From Sulfitobacter brevis (GTDB lineage Bacteria > Pseudomonadota > Alphaproteobacteria > Rhodobacterales > Rhodobacteraceae): 64,000 nucleotides of DNA. A program made the translations under genes and the position numbers. Shown here piece by piece: positions 1-9,750 of this stretch. Location of the stretch: NCBI RefSeq assembly GCF_900112755.1, contig NZ_FOMW01000012.1:27627-91626 (forward strand), in the 5' to 3' direction. The first letter of the stretch is position 1, and the number at the start of each line of letters is the position of its first letter. The notes under the pieces are model-generated. The model was given only the letters and a program-made list of their open reading frames with translations, searched no databases and had not been told where the DNA came from.

Positions 1-508
1 CACCAGCGCAGGGGCCCATGATCACGCTGATCTGCGGGATCACACCACTGGCTTCGATATTGCGCTGGAATACTTCGGCATAACCAGCAAGCGAGGCCAC
101 GCCTTCCTGAATACGTGCGCCACCGGAATCATTGATTCCGATCAGAGGTGCGCCGTTCTGGATCGCCATGTCCTGAATTTTACAGATTTTCTGGGCATGG
201 GTTTCTGACAACGAGCCGCCAAAGACGGTGAAGTCTTGCGAGAACACATAAACCAGACGTCCGTTAATTGTGCCCCAGCCCGTCACCACGCCATCGCCAG
301 CAGGCTTTTGTTTTTCCATGCCAAAATCGGTGCAGCGATGGGTCACGAACATGTCGAACTCTTCAAAACTGCCTTCGTCCAGCAACAGATCAACCCGCTC
401 ACGGGCCGTCAGCTTGCCGCGGGCATGCTGCGCGTCAATGCGCTTTTGGCCGCCTCCCAGACGAGCGGTTTCGCGGCGCTGTTCAAGCTGTTCTAGAATG
501 TCTTTCAT
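1..508 (-). CDS. pccB: Propionyl-CoA carboxylase beta chain, N-terminal part (runs off left edge)
   Basis: The reverse strand from an ATG at 508 encodes [20 protein letters not shown] and continues as a carboxyltransferase beta subunit, with [33 protein letters not shown] and [20 protein letters not shown] clearly readable. The product carboxylates propionyl-CoA to methylmalonyl-CoA together with a biotin-carrying alpha chain that is not in this window. Only about 169 residues of an enzyme normally near 510 residues are present; the rest lies left of base 1. A nearby PccR-type regulator and TTTGCAAA-like sites in front of the start support the assignment and propionyl-CoA-responsive control. 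Confidence 0.95.
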   Translation of the reverse strand, partial: MKDILEQLEQRRETARLGGGQKRIDAQHARGKLTARERVDLLLDEGSFEEFDMFVTHRCTDFGMEKQKPAGDGVVTGWGTINGRLVYVFSQDFTVFGGSLSETHAQKICKIQDMAIQNGAPLIGINDSGGARIQEGVASLAGYAEVFQRNIEASGVIPQISVIMGPCAG

Positions 509-571
509 GACCTACCCCTGCTTATGGCTGCGCATACTCTATCGAAGCTGGCAGGCGGACCAAAGAGCCAT

Positions 572-627
572 TATGCAAATTTGCAAATAGTTTTCAAAGA
601 CAAGCCTGCAAATTGCGAATATGCAAA
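572..627. promoter_or_regulatory. Cluster of TTTGCAAA-like sites, probable PccR operator for pccB
   Basis: Half-sites TATGCAAA (572-579), TTTGCAAA (580-587), TTTTCAAA (591-598), CCTGCAAA (605-612) and TATGCAAA (620-627) lie 64-119 bases upstream of the pccB start. A further TTTGCATT at 668-675 sits just before the MFS start. PccR of Rhodobacter sphaeroides is known to bind paired TTTGCAAA elements. The sites are seen; PccR binding is inferred from the neighbouring pccR gene. Spacing here is less regular than a strict pair of palindromes. Confidence 0.65.
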
Positions 628-678
628 TGTACGTTCTCGCCATGGACTTAACGCCAGAGCAGGCTTATTTGCATTTTC

Positions 679-1902
679 ATGAATAACGCGCCCCCCGTCC
701 GCTTTCTCGACCGGACCACCCCGCCCCACATTACAACGCTGATTATGCTCTCTGGCATGTCGGCTCTGGTGATGAATATTTTTCTGCCGAGCCTGCCGCA
801 AATGGCCGAATATTTCGGCACTGATTACGCGGTGATGCAGCTTTCGGTGCCGCTCTATCTGCTTTGTTCAGCGGTGTTGCAACTGTTCATCGGGCCGATT
901 TCCGACAGTCTGGGGCGGCGCAAGGTCATGCTCTGGGGGATGGCGCTCTTTGTGCTGGCGACAGTGGGCTGTATCTTGGCCCCCAATGCCGCCGTGTTTC
1001 TGACATTCCGCATCGGCCAAGCCGTGATTGCTACTGCAATGGTGTTGTCGCGCGCAGTGATCCGCGATCTTTACTCGCAAGACGAATCTGCCTCGATGAT
1101 CGGCTATGTGACGATGGGCATGGCGTTGGTGCCAATGATCAGCCCGGCCGTCGGCGGCTTAATCGAGCAGTATTTCGACTGGCACGCGACATTCATTCTT
1201 ATGGCTGTAATGGGCTTGGCCGTGATGTGGCTGGTTTGGGCTGACATGGGCGAAACCGCCGTTGCCTCGGGCAAAACTCTGCGGGCCCAATTTGGAGAAT
1301 ACCCCGAGCTTTTCCGCTCGCCGCGCTTTTGGGGCTACGCGCTCGCCGCGGCTTTCTGCTCTGGCGCGTTCTTTGCTTATTTGGGGGGCGCACCCTTTGT
1401 CGGCAGCGTCGTGTTCAACCTTAGCCCCTTCTGGCTCGGCATATATTTCGGCGCTCCTGCCATCGGCTATTTCGCGGGCAATTTCTTCACCGCGCGTTTC
1501 GCCACCAGATTTGGCGTGAATAATCTCGTACTCTGGGGCTGCCTCGCCAATGCGATCGGCAGTTCAATCTCGATCCTGATTTTCCTCGCGGGTTATGGCT
1601 CGGCCATCAGCTTTTTCGGGATGATGACGCTGGTGGGCCTTGGGAACGGGCTTTGCATTCCTAACGCGACCGCCGGAATGCTATCCGTCAGGCCGCATCT
1701 GGCGGGCACCGCATCGGGCCTTGGTGGGTCTATTATGATCGGCGGCGGATCGGGTCTCGCCGTCTTGGCAGGGGCACTGCTGACCCCTGAATCCGGCGCT
1801 TACCCGCTGTTGTGGCTGATGTTGTTGACGGCTATCGCTGGCGTCGCCTCGATCATGATCGTCATCCGCCGCGAAAAGCAACTAGGGCTTCGCAGCCGCT
1901 AA
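679..1902 (+). CDS. Bcr/CflA-type MFS drug-resistance transporter
   Basis: The 407-residue protein has about twelve hydrophobic segments and the MFS loop 2-3 signature DSLGRRKVMLWG (around residue 75). SRAVIRDLYS and the PAVGGLIEQYFDWHATF region are typical of the Bcr/CflA proton antiporter subfamily, which exports drugs and sometimes small metabolites across the inner membrane. It lies between pccB (divergent) and pccR (same strand, 72 bp downstream), and its upstream region carries TTTGCAAA-like sites. It may therefore respond to propionyl-CoA status; that link and the substrate are inference. Confidence 0.85.
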   Translation: MNNAPPVRFLDRTTPPHITTLIMLSGMSALVMNIFLPSLPQMAEYFGTDYAVMQLSVPLYLLCSAVLQLFIGPISDSLGRRKVMLWGMALFVLATVGCILAPNAAVFLTFRIGQAVIATAMVLSRAVIRDLYSQDESASMIGYVTMGMALVPMISPAVGGLIEQYFDWHATFILMAVMGLAVMWLVWADMGETAVASGKTLRAQFGEYPELFRSPRFWGYALAAAFCSGAFFAYLGGAPFVGSVVFNLSPFWLGIYFGAPAIGYFAGNFFTARFATRFGVNNLVLWGCLANAIGSSISILIFLAGYGSAISFFGMMTLVGLGNGLCIPNATAGMLSVRPHLAGTASGLGGSIMIGGGSGLAVLAGALLTPESGAYPLLWLMLLTAIAGVASIMIVIRREKQLGLRSR

Positions 1903-1928
1903 AGCCCACTCCCGCTTGCGCTAGTGAG

Positions 1929-1958
1929 TTTGCAAAGCTAGCTTGCAAATTGTGCAAA
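1929..1958. promoter_or_regulatory. TTTGCAAA-like repeats upstream of pccR
   Basis: A perfect palindrome TTTGCAAA at 1929-1936 is followed by CTTGCAAA (1942-1949) and TGTGCAAA (1951-1958), ending 16 bases before the pccR ATG. The same motif occurs in front of pccB. The location suggests autoregulation of pccR. The motif is seen; its function is inferred from the described R. sphaeroides PccR sites. Confidence 0.65.
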
Positions 1959-1974
1959 GTAGGCGGGATAGATC

Positions 1975-3375
1975 ATGGCCACGCAAAAACTATATGCCGG
2001 CGCCAAGCTGCGCGAATTGCGTACCCGGCTTGGCCTGACGCAGAAAGATTTCTCGGCGCGTTTGGGCGTATCCCTGCCCTACCTGAACCAGATGGAAAAC
2101 AACAACCGTCCCGTCAGCACCACTGTAGTGTTGGCAATGGCGACCGAATTCGGGCTCGACGTGACCGAACTTTCATCCGGCGATGGTGAGCGTTTGGTCA
2201 GCGACATGCGCGAGGCGCTCAGCGATCCGGTTTTTGGCGGGACCATGCCCCCTGTCGCCGATCTGCGCCTCGCCGCCTCCAACGCACCGGGGTTGGCGCG
2301 GGCCTTTCTGGAACTGCATCAAAGCTACCGCCAGACCCATGAACGCCTTGCCTCGCTGGACGAGGCTTTGGGCCGGGAAGATGCCCGCATCAGCCCATCG
2401 CCATGGGAAGAAGTGCGCGATTTCTTTCACTACTGCGACAACTATATCGACGCTGTGGACCGTGCCGCCGAACGGTTTGCCACCCGCGACACCAGTGCTG
2501 CCTCCATCCGTGAGGTCGCCGTAAATACCCTCAGCGAAGTGGGCGTGCAGGTCGCTTTTGCCGACATGGATACCCTGCGCCATTTCGATCCTGAGACAGG
2601 CAAGCTCAGCCTCTCATCCCGCGCGGCCCCGCAGACCCAAACCTTCCAAATGCTGCTGCAAGTTGCCCTGTCCCGCCAGAACCCTCTACTTGAGGCAACG
2701 CTCGATCTGGCCCGTTTCCAAAGCGCTGCCGCCCGCGATATCGCGAAAATCGGGCTGGCCAACTATTTCGCTGGTGCCGCACTCATGCCCTACAAATTGT
2801 TTCTGGACCGCGCGCAAGACGACCGACACGATCTGGAGCTTCTGGCCAGCCGATTTGGCGCCTCCATCGAACAGGCCGCCCACAGGTTGTCGACGCTGCA
2901 ACGCCCGGGGGCCAAGGGCATCCCGTTCTTCTTTGTACGGGTTGATCAGGCAGGCACAATTACCAAACGCCACTCGGCCACGCGGCTGCAATTCGCGCGT
3001 TTCGGCGGTGCCTGCCCGCTATGGAACGTGCACCGGGCCTTTGAAACACCCGGTCGCTTTTTGCGACAACTGGCCGAAACGCCGGATGGGGTGCGCTACA
3101 TCAGCCTTGCGCGCGACATCTCAAAACCTGCGGGACGCTTCGGCGCCCCTGTCAGACGCTATGCAATCGCCTTGGGGTGCGAGGTACGCCATGCCGCCGC
3201 GATGGTTTATGCCGACGGATTAGATCTCAGCCGCGAAAGCGCGTTTGAGCCGATTGGTATCTCTTGCCGGATTTGCGAGCGCAAGAATTGCCACCAACGC
3301 GCCGTGCCCCCGCTTGAGCGCAAACTGGTGGTCGATCCGCACCTGCGCGACGTCCTGCCGTATCGGGTCGAATAG
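1975..3375 (+). CDS. pccR: Short-chain fatty acyl-CoA regulator PccR (ScfR family)
   Basis: The 466-residue protein begins with an XRE-type helix-turn-helix (about residues 8-63, with LRTRLGLTQKDFSARLGVS and YLNQMENNNRPVS). A long sensor region follows, then a C-terminal cysteine-rich motif, ISCRICERKNCHQRA. This layout matches the ScfR family, which includes RamB-like regulators and PccR. Family members sense short-chain acyl-CoA and control assimilation genes. The pccB neighbour and TTTGCAAA sites make the propionyl-CoA branch most likely. An alternative acetyl-CoA-sensing ScfR paralogue is possible but less supported by context. Confidence 0.88.
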   Translation: MATQKLYAGAKLRELRTRLGLTQKDFSARLGVSLPYLNQMENNNRPVSTTVVLAMATEFGLDVTELSSGDGERLVSDMREALSDPVFGGTMPPVADLRLAASNAPGLARAFLELHQSYRQTHERLASLDEALGREDARISPSPWEEVRDFFHYCDNYIDAVDRAAERFATRDTSAASIREVAVNTLSEVGVQVAFADMDTLRHFDPETGKLSLSSRAAPQTQTFQMLLQVALSRQNPLLEATLDLARFQSAAARDIAKIGLANYFAGAALMPYKLFLDRAQDDRHDLELLASRFGASIEQAAHRLSTLQRPGAKGIPFFFVRVDQAGTITKRHSATRLQFARFGGACPLWNVHRAFETPGRFLRQLAETPDGVRYISLARDISKPAGRFGAPVRRYAIALGCEVRHAAAMVYADGLDLSRESAFEPIGISCRICERKNCHQRAVPPLERKLVVDPHLRDVLPYRVE

Positions 3376-3423
3376 GCGCGCTGTCTGCTCTCCTCCAGCC
3401 AGATGAACGATAATAGGCTGCCT

Positions 3424-4107
3424 CTAGCGCTTGGCTGCCCGCCAGCCGGCGGCCCGGGCCTCAGCTTCAGAGCAGAACCACCTCTCCCCGTTCTGCACAC
3501 TGATGCCGGCCCGCGCGTAATCGCGTTGCCCCGGTACATGATAGATATGGCCGGATTTGGAGATGTTGCCTTTGATGACACAGCCGTCCGGCGCAGTCGC
3601 TGCCGCGTCACCTGATCCCGCTTTGCGCGCTGTTGCGCGGGCCAATCGGTGATCTGAAGGCGCTGCCAACACAAAGCTATGGATGCCGCGCCCCGCGATG
3701 AAAGCCGCTTTTTCCTCGAGGTCATAAGCCATTGAATACCTGCGGTAGGCGAAGGCCAAACCGTTTTCTACCAGCACACGGCCCAGATCGCGGTCCTGAA
3801 CGGTACAGCGTGCCACGACACGGTTATACCGATCCCGTTCGATCGGGTCGCACTGTGCTACCTGTCCTTCAAAAGCGGCGCGCACCTGCGCAGTAACCCA
3901 AGCGCCGCAATCCAAAGCCGCCCCACCTGCGTCCTGACAAGGTTGCCCGTGCTCTGGCGCGTCAACGCCGTGTAGGCGGACACGCACGGGGCCCACATCG
4001 ATCGTGTCCCCATCGATCACATGCAGGACGCCCGAAAAAGCAGCCTCCTCTGCCTGGGCACCCCAAGACAGCAACATAAGAACAAGGAGCGAACAAAATC
4101 TTAACAT
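3424..4107 (-). CDS. Exported thermonuclease-family protein (SNase domain)
   Basis: Starting at the ATG at 4107 gives 227 residues beginning MLRFCSLLVLMLLSWGAQAE, a signal peptide. The SNase core follows, with HVIDGDTIDVGPVRVRLHGVDAPE, then ERDRYNRVVARC and the residues around GRVLVENGLAFAYRRYS. The C-terminal 50 residues form a separate small region (GCVIKGNISKSGHIYHVPGQ with CSEAEARAAGWR) often found after SNase folds in proteobacteria. It probably hydrolyses nucleic acid in the periplasm or outside the cell. A start 30 bases upstream is possible but would spoil the signal peptide. The gene is convergent with pccR. Confidence 0.85.
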   Translation of the reverse strand: MLRFCSLLVLMLLSWGAQAEEAAFSGVLHVIDGDTIDVGPVRVRLHGVDAPEHGQPCQDAGGAALDCGAWVTAQVRAAFEGQVAQCDPIERDRYNRVVARCTVQDRDLGRVLVENGLAFAYRRYSMAYDLEEKAAFIAGRGIHSFVLAAPSDHRLARATARKAGSGDAAATAPDGCVIKGNISKSGHIYHVPGQRDYARAGISVQNGERWFCSEAEARAAGWRAAKR

Positions 4108-4161
4108 ACCAGCGATATGACTCGGCTCACCGGTCACATCAACTGATCAGGTTAATAAAAG

Positions 4162-5820
4162 TTAACGTTGCGCAATTTGCCAGTTCGGGTGTTGCCAAGG
4201 CGCGTCATTGGCGCGGGCCAATGGATCAAGCCCCAACAACATGTCGGAGACCTTCTCGCCGACCATGATCGAGGGCGCATTGAGGTTACCGTTGGTGATC
4301 CGTGGAAAGATCGAGCTGTCGGCAACCCGCAGTCCTTCGACCCCGATCACACGCGCCTGCGGATCGACCACGGCTTGCGGATCGTCGGCACGGCCCATCC
4401 GGCAAGTCCCGCACGGATGATAGGCGCTCTCGGCATGTTCTCGAATGAACCCGTCAAGCTCGTCATCCGATTGCAGGGCTGCACCGGGCTGGATCTCGTG
4501 CTTCACGAAGGGCTTAAACGCCTCCTGTCCGAAAATCTCGCGGGTCAGGCGGATGCACCTGCGGAAATCTTCCCAGTCGCTGGCCTCGGACATATAATTG
4601 AAGCGGATAACCGGATCTGCCTGCGGATCAGACGAACGCAGTGTCACCGCCCCGCGCGAGGCCGAACGCATCGGCCCGGTATGGGCCTGAAAACCGTGAC
4701 CCTCAGCCGCGGCTTGCCCGTCATAACGCACCGCGATCGGCAAGAAGTGATACTGAATATCAGGATATGGCACCCCCGCCTGCGAGCGGATAAAGGCCGC
4801 CGATTCAAACTGGTTCGACGCGCCCATCCCGCGCTTGGTCAACAACCATTGCGCCCCGATCACCGCTTTGGACAGCAAATTCCAATGCTTATAAAGCGTT
4901 ATCGGCTGCGACGCTGCCATCTGGATGTACAGTTCCAAATGGTCCTGCAGGTTTTGCCCAACACCCGGCCGATCCGCGACCACCTCAATGCCGTGCTCGG
5001 CCAGATGCGCTGCTGGTCCAATGCCTGACAACATCAGCAACTTAGGTGAGTTCAGCGAAGATGCCGCCAGCACCACTTCACGCTCGGCAGAGATCACCTC
5101 GATACGACCCCCGCGCGACACCTCGACGCCGGTGGCACGACCCTCTTCAATAACTATCCGCCGCGCCAAGGCACGCACAATTTGAACATTGCCGGTTTTC
5201 TGTGCAGGCCGCAGATAGGCATTGGCCGCCGACCAGCGCCGCCCGCCCCAGACCGTCTGCTCCATCGGGCCAAAACCCTCTTGCTGCTGGCCGTTGTAAT
5301 CGTCCGTGACCTGATAGCCCGCCTGCTTGCCGGCCTGCACAAAGGCATCAAACAACGGGTTTTCGCGCGGGCCACGACTGACATGCATCGGCCCGTTGGT
5401 GCCGCGCCATGTGGCATCGCCGCCATGGCCGCCATCATGCCACGTTTCCATCCGTCTGAAGTAGGGCAGCACATCGGCAAAGGACCAGCCCTGCGCACCA
5501 GCCTCCTCCCAATGGTCGAAATCCATCGAATGGCCGCGCACATAGACCATGCCATTAATCGAGGACGATCCACCGATCACCTTACCGCGCGGGCAGACCA
5601 ACTCGCGGCCGCCCAGATGCGGCTCAGGCTCGGACTTATAGCCCCAGTCATAGCGTTTCATATTCATCGGATAGCTCAGCGCCGCCGGCATTTGGATGAA
5701 CGGCCCCATGTCGGTGCCGCCATGCTCGATCACGATCACCTTGCGGCCCGCCATCGCCAACCGATATGCCATCGCACAGCCCGCGCTACCTGCCCCGACA
5801 ATCACAAATTCCGCTTTCAT
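4162..5820 (-). CDS. betA: Choline dehydrogenase
   Basis: This 552-residue GMC-family FAD oxidoreductase oxidises choline to betaine aldehyde. The N-terminus carries the FAD-binding fold, with [17 protein letters not shown] directly after the start, the GMC signature around [18 protein letters not shown], and [13 protein letters not shown] with the active-site histidine near the C-terminus. The ATG at 5820 is chosen because it follows an AAGGAAG ribosome site and starts exactly at the FAD fold; an in-frame extension upstream would run into a palindromic repeat. It is the last gene of the betICBA operon, separated from betB by 256 bp that hold two hairpins. Confidence 0.95.
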   Translation of the reverse strand: MKAEFVIVGAGSAGCAMAYRLAMAGRKVIVIEHGGTDMGPFIQMPAALSYPMNMKRYDWGYKSEPEPHLGGRELVCPRGKVIGGSSSINGMVYVRGHSMDFDHWEEAGAQGWSFADVLPYFRRMETWHDGGHGGDATWRGTNGPMHVSRGPRENPLFDAFVQAGKQAGYQVTDDYNGQQQEGFGPMEQTVWGGRRWSAANAYLRPAQKTGNVQIVRALARRIVIEEGRATGVEVSRGGRIEVISAEREVVLAASSLNSPKLLMLSGIGPAAHLAEHGIEVVADRPGVGQNLQDHLELYIQMAASQPITLYKHWNLLSKAVIGAQWLLTKRGMGASNQFESAAFIRSQAGVPYPDIQYHFLPIAVRYDGQAAAEGHGFQAHTGPMRSASRGAVTLRSSDPQADPVIRFNYMSEASDWEDFRRCIRLTREIFGQEAFKPFVKHEIQPGAALQSDDELDGFIREHAESAYHPCGTCRMGRADDPQAVVDPQARVIGVEGLRVADSSIFPRITNGNLNAPSIMVGEKVSDMLLGLDPLARANDAPWQHPNWQIAQR

Positions 5821-5840
5821 TTCGCTTCCACTTCCTTCGT

Positions 5841-5911
5841 GATTCCGGGGCGGGTCAAGGATGCGAAGCACCGCGCGCATGCGCGGCTCGTCCTTGACGC
5901 GTCCGGGAATC
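5841..5911. repeat. Imperfect palindromic repeat between betB and betA
   Basis: A 21-base arm at 5841-5861 (GATTCCGGGGCGGGTCAAGGA) is repeated in inverted orientation at 5891-5911 with about three mismatches. A 29-base GC-rich centre between the arms is itself partly self-complementary. It looks like an intergenic palindromic unit of the REP/BIME type and would form a hairpin in the bet mRNA. Confidence 0.7.
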
Positions 5912-5927
5912 GCATCACAAAATTGTC

Positions 5928-5967
5928 GAGGTGTCTTGAGCCACAGAAAGTGGGCTCAAGACACCTC
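5928..5967. repeat. Perfect 15-bp inverted repeat between betB and betA
   Basis: GAGGTGTCTTGAGCC (5928-5942) pairs perfectly with GGCTCAAGACACCTC (5953-5967) around a 10-base loop. No T-run follows on the bet strand, so it does not look like a simple intrinsic terminator. Transcript processing, stability control or a protein site are the plausible roles. Confidence 0.75.
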
Positions 5968-6076
5968 TCAGCAATTTGACCTCGCCCCTGCAGCGCACAG
6001 AAAGGCCAAATATTTTTACTGGAGCCACCACGACCGCCCAGCATGTCTTGCGCCGCAGGCGCGCATTTGGGCCCCG

Positions 6077-7534
6077 TCAGAACGGGGCTTCTACATCGTC
6101 CATCCGCACAAAAACCGACTTCAACTGGCTATAGTGCTCTATCGCCGCCCTGGAGTTTTCACGGCCGACGCCCGACATTTTCGACCCGCCAAACGGAGCT
6201 TCGACCGGCGCGTCGTTGTAGGTGTTGATAAAGCAGGTGCCCGCTTCAAACCGCGCCGCGACACGGTGGGCGCGGGTCAGATCGCGGGTGAACACACCAG
6301 CGGCGAGCCCGAATTCGGTGTCATTGGCACGGGTCATCACATCGTCTTCCTCCTCGAAATCGAGAACCGCCATAACGGGGCCAAAGATTTCTTCGCGGGC
6401 GATGGTCATTCCATCTGTCACATCGGCAAAGACCGTGGGCTCCAGATAGAAACCTTCGCGGTCGATGCGCTTGCCGCCACAGACCAGCCGCGCGCCTTCG
6501 GCTTCGCCCTTTTCGATATAGCCCAGCACCGTGGCCATCTGCCGCTCCGACACCATCGGGCCGAAGCTGGTTTTGGGGTCCATCGGGTCGCCGATTACCG
6601 CATTGCCGAGCCGCTCGGTCAGCCGTGCGAGGAACTTTTCTTTGATCGCCTTGTGCACAAAGACCCGTGTGCCGTTGGAACAGACCTGACCGGAGCTATA
6701 GAAGTTGCCCAAGATCGCGCCGCTCACGGCATTCTCGATATCGGCATCTTCGAACACGATCATCGGGGATTTGCCGCCCAACTCCATCGTGACGTGTTTG
6801 ATGCCCTCGGCTGCTGCGGCATAGACCTTGCGCCCCGTTGGCACCGATCCGGTCAGCGATACTTTATCGACGCGCCGGTCGGTGACCAGTGCCGCGCCAA
6901 CCTCGCCCATGCCCTGCACGACGTTATATAGCCCTGCGGGCAGACCCGCCTCATGCAGAATTTCTGCGACCTTCAATGCACAGAGCGGCGTGGTCTCGGA
7001 GGGTTTGAAGACCATCGAATTGCCGCATGCCAGTGCAGGTGCTGCTTTCCAGCAGGCGATCTGGGTCGGGTAGTTCCACGCACCGATGCCGACACAGACC
7101 CCGAGCGCTTCGCGGCGGGTATAAACCCAGTTTTCGCCAAGCTGGATGTGTTCGCCGGTCAGGCTCGCGGCGATACCCCCGAAATACTCGAGCGCATCCG
7201 CGCCACTGGTGGCATCGGCGACGGAGGTTTCCTGATAGGGTTTACCGGTGTCATAGGTCTCCAGCACGCTGAGGTCGTGGTTGCGTTCGCGCAGCAGGTC
7301 GGCAGCCCGGCGCAGGATGCGGCCGCGTTCGGTGCCGGTCATTGCGGCCCATCCCGCCTGTGCTTTTTTAGCCGCCGTGAGGGCGCGATCAATGATGGCT
7401 GGCGTCGCCGCGTGCAGGGTCGCGATGACCTCTCCGGTTGCGGGATAAATCACCTTGATCGGGGTGCCTGCGGTATCTTCGACATAGGCGCCATCGATGA
7501 AGTGGCTGGCCTCGGGTTGTGTTTTATAGGTCAT
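6077..7534 (-). CDS. betB: Betaine aldehyde dehydrogenase
   Basis: This 485-residue aldehyde dehydrogenase oxidises betaine aldehyde to glycine betaine with NAD(P)+. Visible family features are [20 protein letters not shown] (Rossmann and substrate region), [12 protein letters not shown], the glutamate motif [18 protein letters not shown], and the catalytic cysteine in [15 protein letters not shown]. The C-terminus has [16 protein letters not shown], typical of BetB. It lies 49 bp downstream of betC and upstream of betA in the same operon. The product serves as an osmoprotectant and as a carbon and nitrogen source. Confidence 0.95.
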   Translation of the reverse strand: MTYKTQPEASHFIDGAYVEDTAGTPIKVIYPATGEVIATLHAATPAIIDRALTAAKKAQAGWAAMTGTERGRILRRAADLLRERNHDLSVLETYDTGKPYQETSVADATSGADALEYFGGIAASLTGEHIQLGENWVYTRREALGVCVGIGAWNYPTQIACWKAAPALACGNSMVFKPSETTPLCALKVAEILHEAGLPAGLYNVVQGMGEVGAALVTDRRVDKVSLTGSVPTGRKVYAAAAEGIKHVTMELGGKSPMIVFEDADIENAVSGAILGNFYSSGQVCSNGTRVFVHKAIKEKFLARLTERLGNAVIGDPMDPKTSFGPMVSERQMATVLGYIEKGEAEGARLVCGGKRIDREGFYLEPTVFADVTDGMTIAREEIFGPVMAVLDFEEEDDVMTRANDTEFGLAAGVFTRDLTRAHRVAARFEAGTCFINTYNDAPVEAPFGGSKMSGVGRENSRAAIEHYSQLKSVFVRMDDVEAPF

Positions 7535-7583
7535 TTTAGAACTTTCTTGCCTCTGTCGGGGATATTGCAGGTCAAAAGAGCGG

Positions 7584-9092
7584 TCATTCCCCGCGGGGGT
7601 AGCGCTTGCTTTCTTCCAGTGTGTTCAGGTCCATGTGGTTGCGCATGTATTGCTCGGACGCCTGCCGCAAGGGCTGGTAGTCCCACGGGTAATAGCCGCC
7701 CTGACGCAGCGCCTCGTAGACGACCCAGCGGCGGGCCTGACTTTGGCGCACATCGGCATCAAAGCTTTCGAGATCCCAGCGGCTCGCGGCTTCAACGCGG
7801 AAGCGTTCGAGAGTTTCGGCATGGGCGGGATTTTCAGCAAGGTTGGTGATTTCATGCGGGTCGGCGTCGAGATTAAACAGCTGTTCGGGATCAATGGCGC
7901 AGTTGGTGTATTTCCACTGGCCCTGCCGCAGCGCGATCATCGGAGATTGCGTTGCTTCGGCAGCGTATTCCATTGCGACAGCTTCAGTGCGCGGTAGGCC
8001 TTTGGCCAAGGGTACAAGCGACTGGCCGGTGGTCCAAGGCATCACCTCGGCCATGCTGACCCCTGCCAGATCGCAGAGCGTCGGGCAGACGTCGATATTG
8101 CTGACCGGTGTGCTGTGCAGTCCGGGTGCAATTCCCGGTGCTGCGATCATCATGGGCACGCGACAGGAGCCTTCAAGAAAGCTCATCTTGAACCACAACC
8201 CGCGCTCGCCCAGCATGTCGCCGTGGTCGGAGACAAAGAGGATGATCGCCTCTTGGCGGGTGTCTTCGAGGGTTTGCAGCAACTCGCCGATCTTATCGTC
8301 GAGGTAGCTGATATTGGCGAAATAGGCGCGGCGCGAGCGGGCGATGTCTTCGTCTGTAATGTTGAATTCGCGCCAGTTGTTGGCGTCAAAGATGCGTTGG
8401 GAATGCGGGTCGTGATTTTCGTAGTCGAAAGCCGCCACTTCGGGCTGCAGATGGGCGCAATCCTCGTAGAGATCCCAGTATTTCTTGCGCGCGACGTAAG
8501 GGTCGTGCGGGTGGGTGAAGCTGACGGTCAGGCACCAGGGCCGGTCATCGGCACCGCGCGACAGGTCGTAAATCTTGCGGTTGGCATTGTAGGCAACCTC
8601 GTCGTCGTATTCCATCTGGTTGCTGATTTCGGCCACGCCTGCGCCAGTGACGGAACCCATGTTGTGATACCACCAGTCGATGCGCTCACCGGGTTTGCGG
8701 TAGTCGGGGGTCCAACCGAAGTCGGCAGGGTAAATGTCCGTGGTTAAGCGTTCTTCAAAGCCGTGGAGCTGGTCGGGGCCGACGAAGTGCATCTTGCCAG
8801 ACAGGCAGGTGTGATACCCCGCGCGGCGCAAGTGGTGCGCGTAGGTCGGGATCGAGGAGGCGAATTCGGCGGCATTATCATAGACGCCTGTTGCCGAAGG
8901 CAATTGCCCCGACATGAAGGCCGCGCGGCCGGGCGCGCAGAGCGGTGACGCCGTATAGGCATTGGCAAAACGCGCCGAACGCGCCGCCAGCGCCTTGAGA
9001 TGCGGCGCATGCAACCAGTCCGCTGGTCCGTCGGGAAACAGGGTGCCGTTGAGCTGATCGACCATCAGAATAAGTATGTTTGGCTTGGACAT
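7584..9092 (-). CDS. betC: Choline-sulfatase
   Basis: This 502-residue arylsulfatase-superfamily enzyme hydrolyses choline-O-sulfate to choline and sulfate. The N-terminus has [17 protein letters not shown] (metal site), and the sulfatase signature [19 protein letters not shown] carries the cysteine that is converted to formylglycine. LSGKMHFVG and [14 protein letters not shown] supply further active-site residues. The start codon directly abuts the betI stop, so translation is probably coupled. Its presence upstream of betBA shows that the cell can feed choline sulfate, common in marine algae, into betaine synthesis. Confidence 0.95.
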   Translation of the reverse strand: MSKPNILILMVDQLNGTLFPDGPADWLHAPHLKALAARSARFANAYTASPLCAPGRAAFMSGQLPSATGVYDNAAEFASSIPTYAHHLRRAGYHTCLSGKMHFVGPDQLHGFEERLTTDIYPADFGWTPDYRKPGERIDWWYHNMGSVTGAGVAEISNQMEYDDEVAYNANRKIYDLSRGADDRPWCLTVSFTHPHDPYVARKKYWDLYEDCAHLQPEVAAFDYENHDPHSQRIFDANNWREFNITDEDIARSRRAYFANISYLDDKIGELLQTLEDTRQEAIILFVSDHGDMLGERGLWFKMSFLEGSCRVPMMIAAPGIAPGLHSTPVSNIDVCPTLCDLAGVSMAEVMPWTTGQSLVPLAKGLPRTEAVAMEYAAEATQSPMIALRQGQWKYTNCAIDPEQLFNLDADPHEITNLAENPAHAETLERFRVEAASRWDLESFDADVRQSQARRWVVYEALRQGGYYPWDYQPLRQASEQYMRNHMDLNTLEESKRYPRGE

Positions 9093-9665
9093 TCAGCGGT
9101 CTTTCAGCAGAAGTTCGAGGGTTGATAGTGCGCTGGCACGCGCGGCACTTGCGGTCCCGCGGCTCGACAGGGCGGCACGCAGATAAAGCCCGTCAATCAA
9201 CGCCGCCAGTGTATCTGCATCAGCGACGGGATGCCTGCTGATACTGCGCAACGCGTGGGTCAGGTTCGAGCGAAGACGACGCTGGTAGAGACGCAGCAGC
9301 CGCTTTGTATCGTCGCTGGTGCGCGACGCGGCATAGAGGGTCATCCAGGCGTTCACGGTGCCCGGGGCAAAACAGGTCTCGTCAAAGCTCGCGATGATGA
9401 TCGCCTCGGCGCGGGCGCGCGGGGTGCGTGCATCCGCCAGACGGGCGCGGACTTCGGTGCCGTATTCGATCAGGATATGGCGCATCGCGGCGAGAAATAT
9501 CTGATCCTTGCCGCCGAAATAGTGGTGCGCCAATGCCGTGGACATGCCCGCTCGCCGTGCGATCTGCCCCACGGTTACGTCCAGCGAATGGGCCGCACCG
9601 ATCTCGGCAATGGTCGCTTTGACCAGTGCAGAACGGCGGATGGGTTCCATTCCGACCTTGGGCAT
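9093..9665 (-). CDS. betI: TetR-family repressor BetI
   Basis: The 190-residue protein starts MPKVGMEPIRRSALVKATI, the conserved BetI opening. A TetR helix-turn-helix follows (IAEIGAAHSLDVTVGQIARRAG, then STALAHHYFGGKDQIFLAAM). BetI represses bet genes and is released by choline. It is the first gene of the operon and its stop touches the betC start. A perfect inverted repeat, ATTGAC-CC-GTCAAT, lies 48-61 bases upstream of its start, a plausible autoregulatory operator. Confidence 0.93.
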   Translation of the reverse strand: MPKVGMEPIRRSALVKATIAEIGAAHSLDVTVGQIARRAGMSTALAHHYFGGKDQIFLAAMRHILIEYGTEVRARLADARTPRARAEAIIIASFDETCFAPGTVNAWMTLYAASRTSDDTKRLLRLYQRRLRSNLTHALRSISRHPVADADTLAALIDGLYLRAALSSRGTASAARASALSTLELLLKDR

Positions 9666-9710
9666 GGGGATTCGTCCTCTCGGCTGTGATACCGCAGGAT
9701 AGAACTTCCT

Positions 9711-9729
9711 TTATTGACCCGTCAATCAA
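9711..9729. promoter_or_regulatory. Candidate BetI operator
   Basis: ATTGAC-CC-GTCAAT at 9713-9726 is a perfect 6+6 inverted repeat in the only non-coding gap upstream of betI. It resembles the TTGA...TCAA arms of known BetI sites. Binding is inferred from position and from the family of the adjacent regulator. Confidence 0.5.
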
Positions 9730-9750
9730 GAATGGGAGAAGGTGATGGGA

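Noticed and set aside
5928..5967. Rho-independent terminator between betB and betA
   Set aside because: The hairpin is strong but is not followed by a T-run in the direction of the bet operon, so it is listed as an inverted repeat instead.
5861..6931. Plus-strand 356-codon frame across the betB 3' end
   Set aside because: It is antisense to a clear aldehyde dehydrogenase gene and has no recognisable domain or ribosome site.
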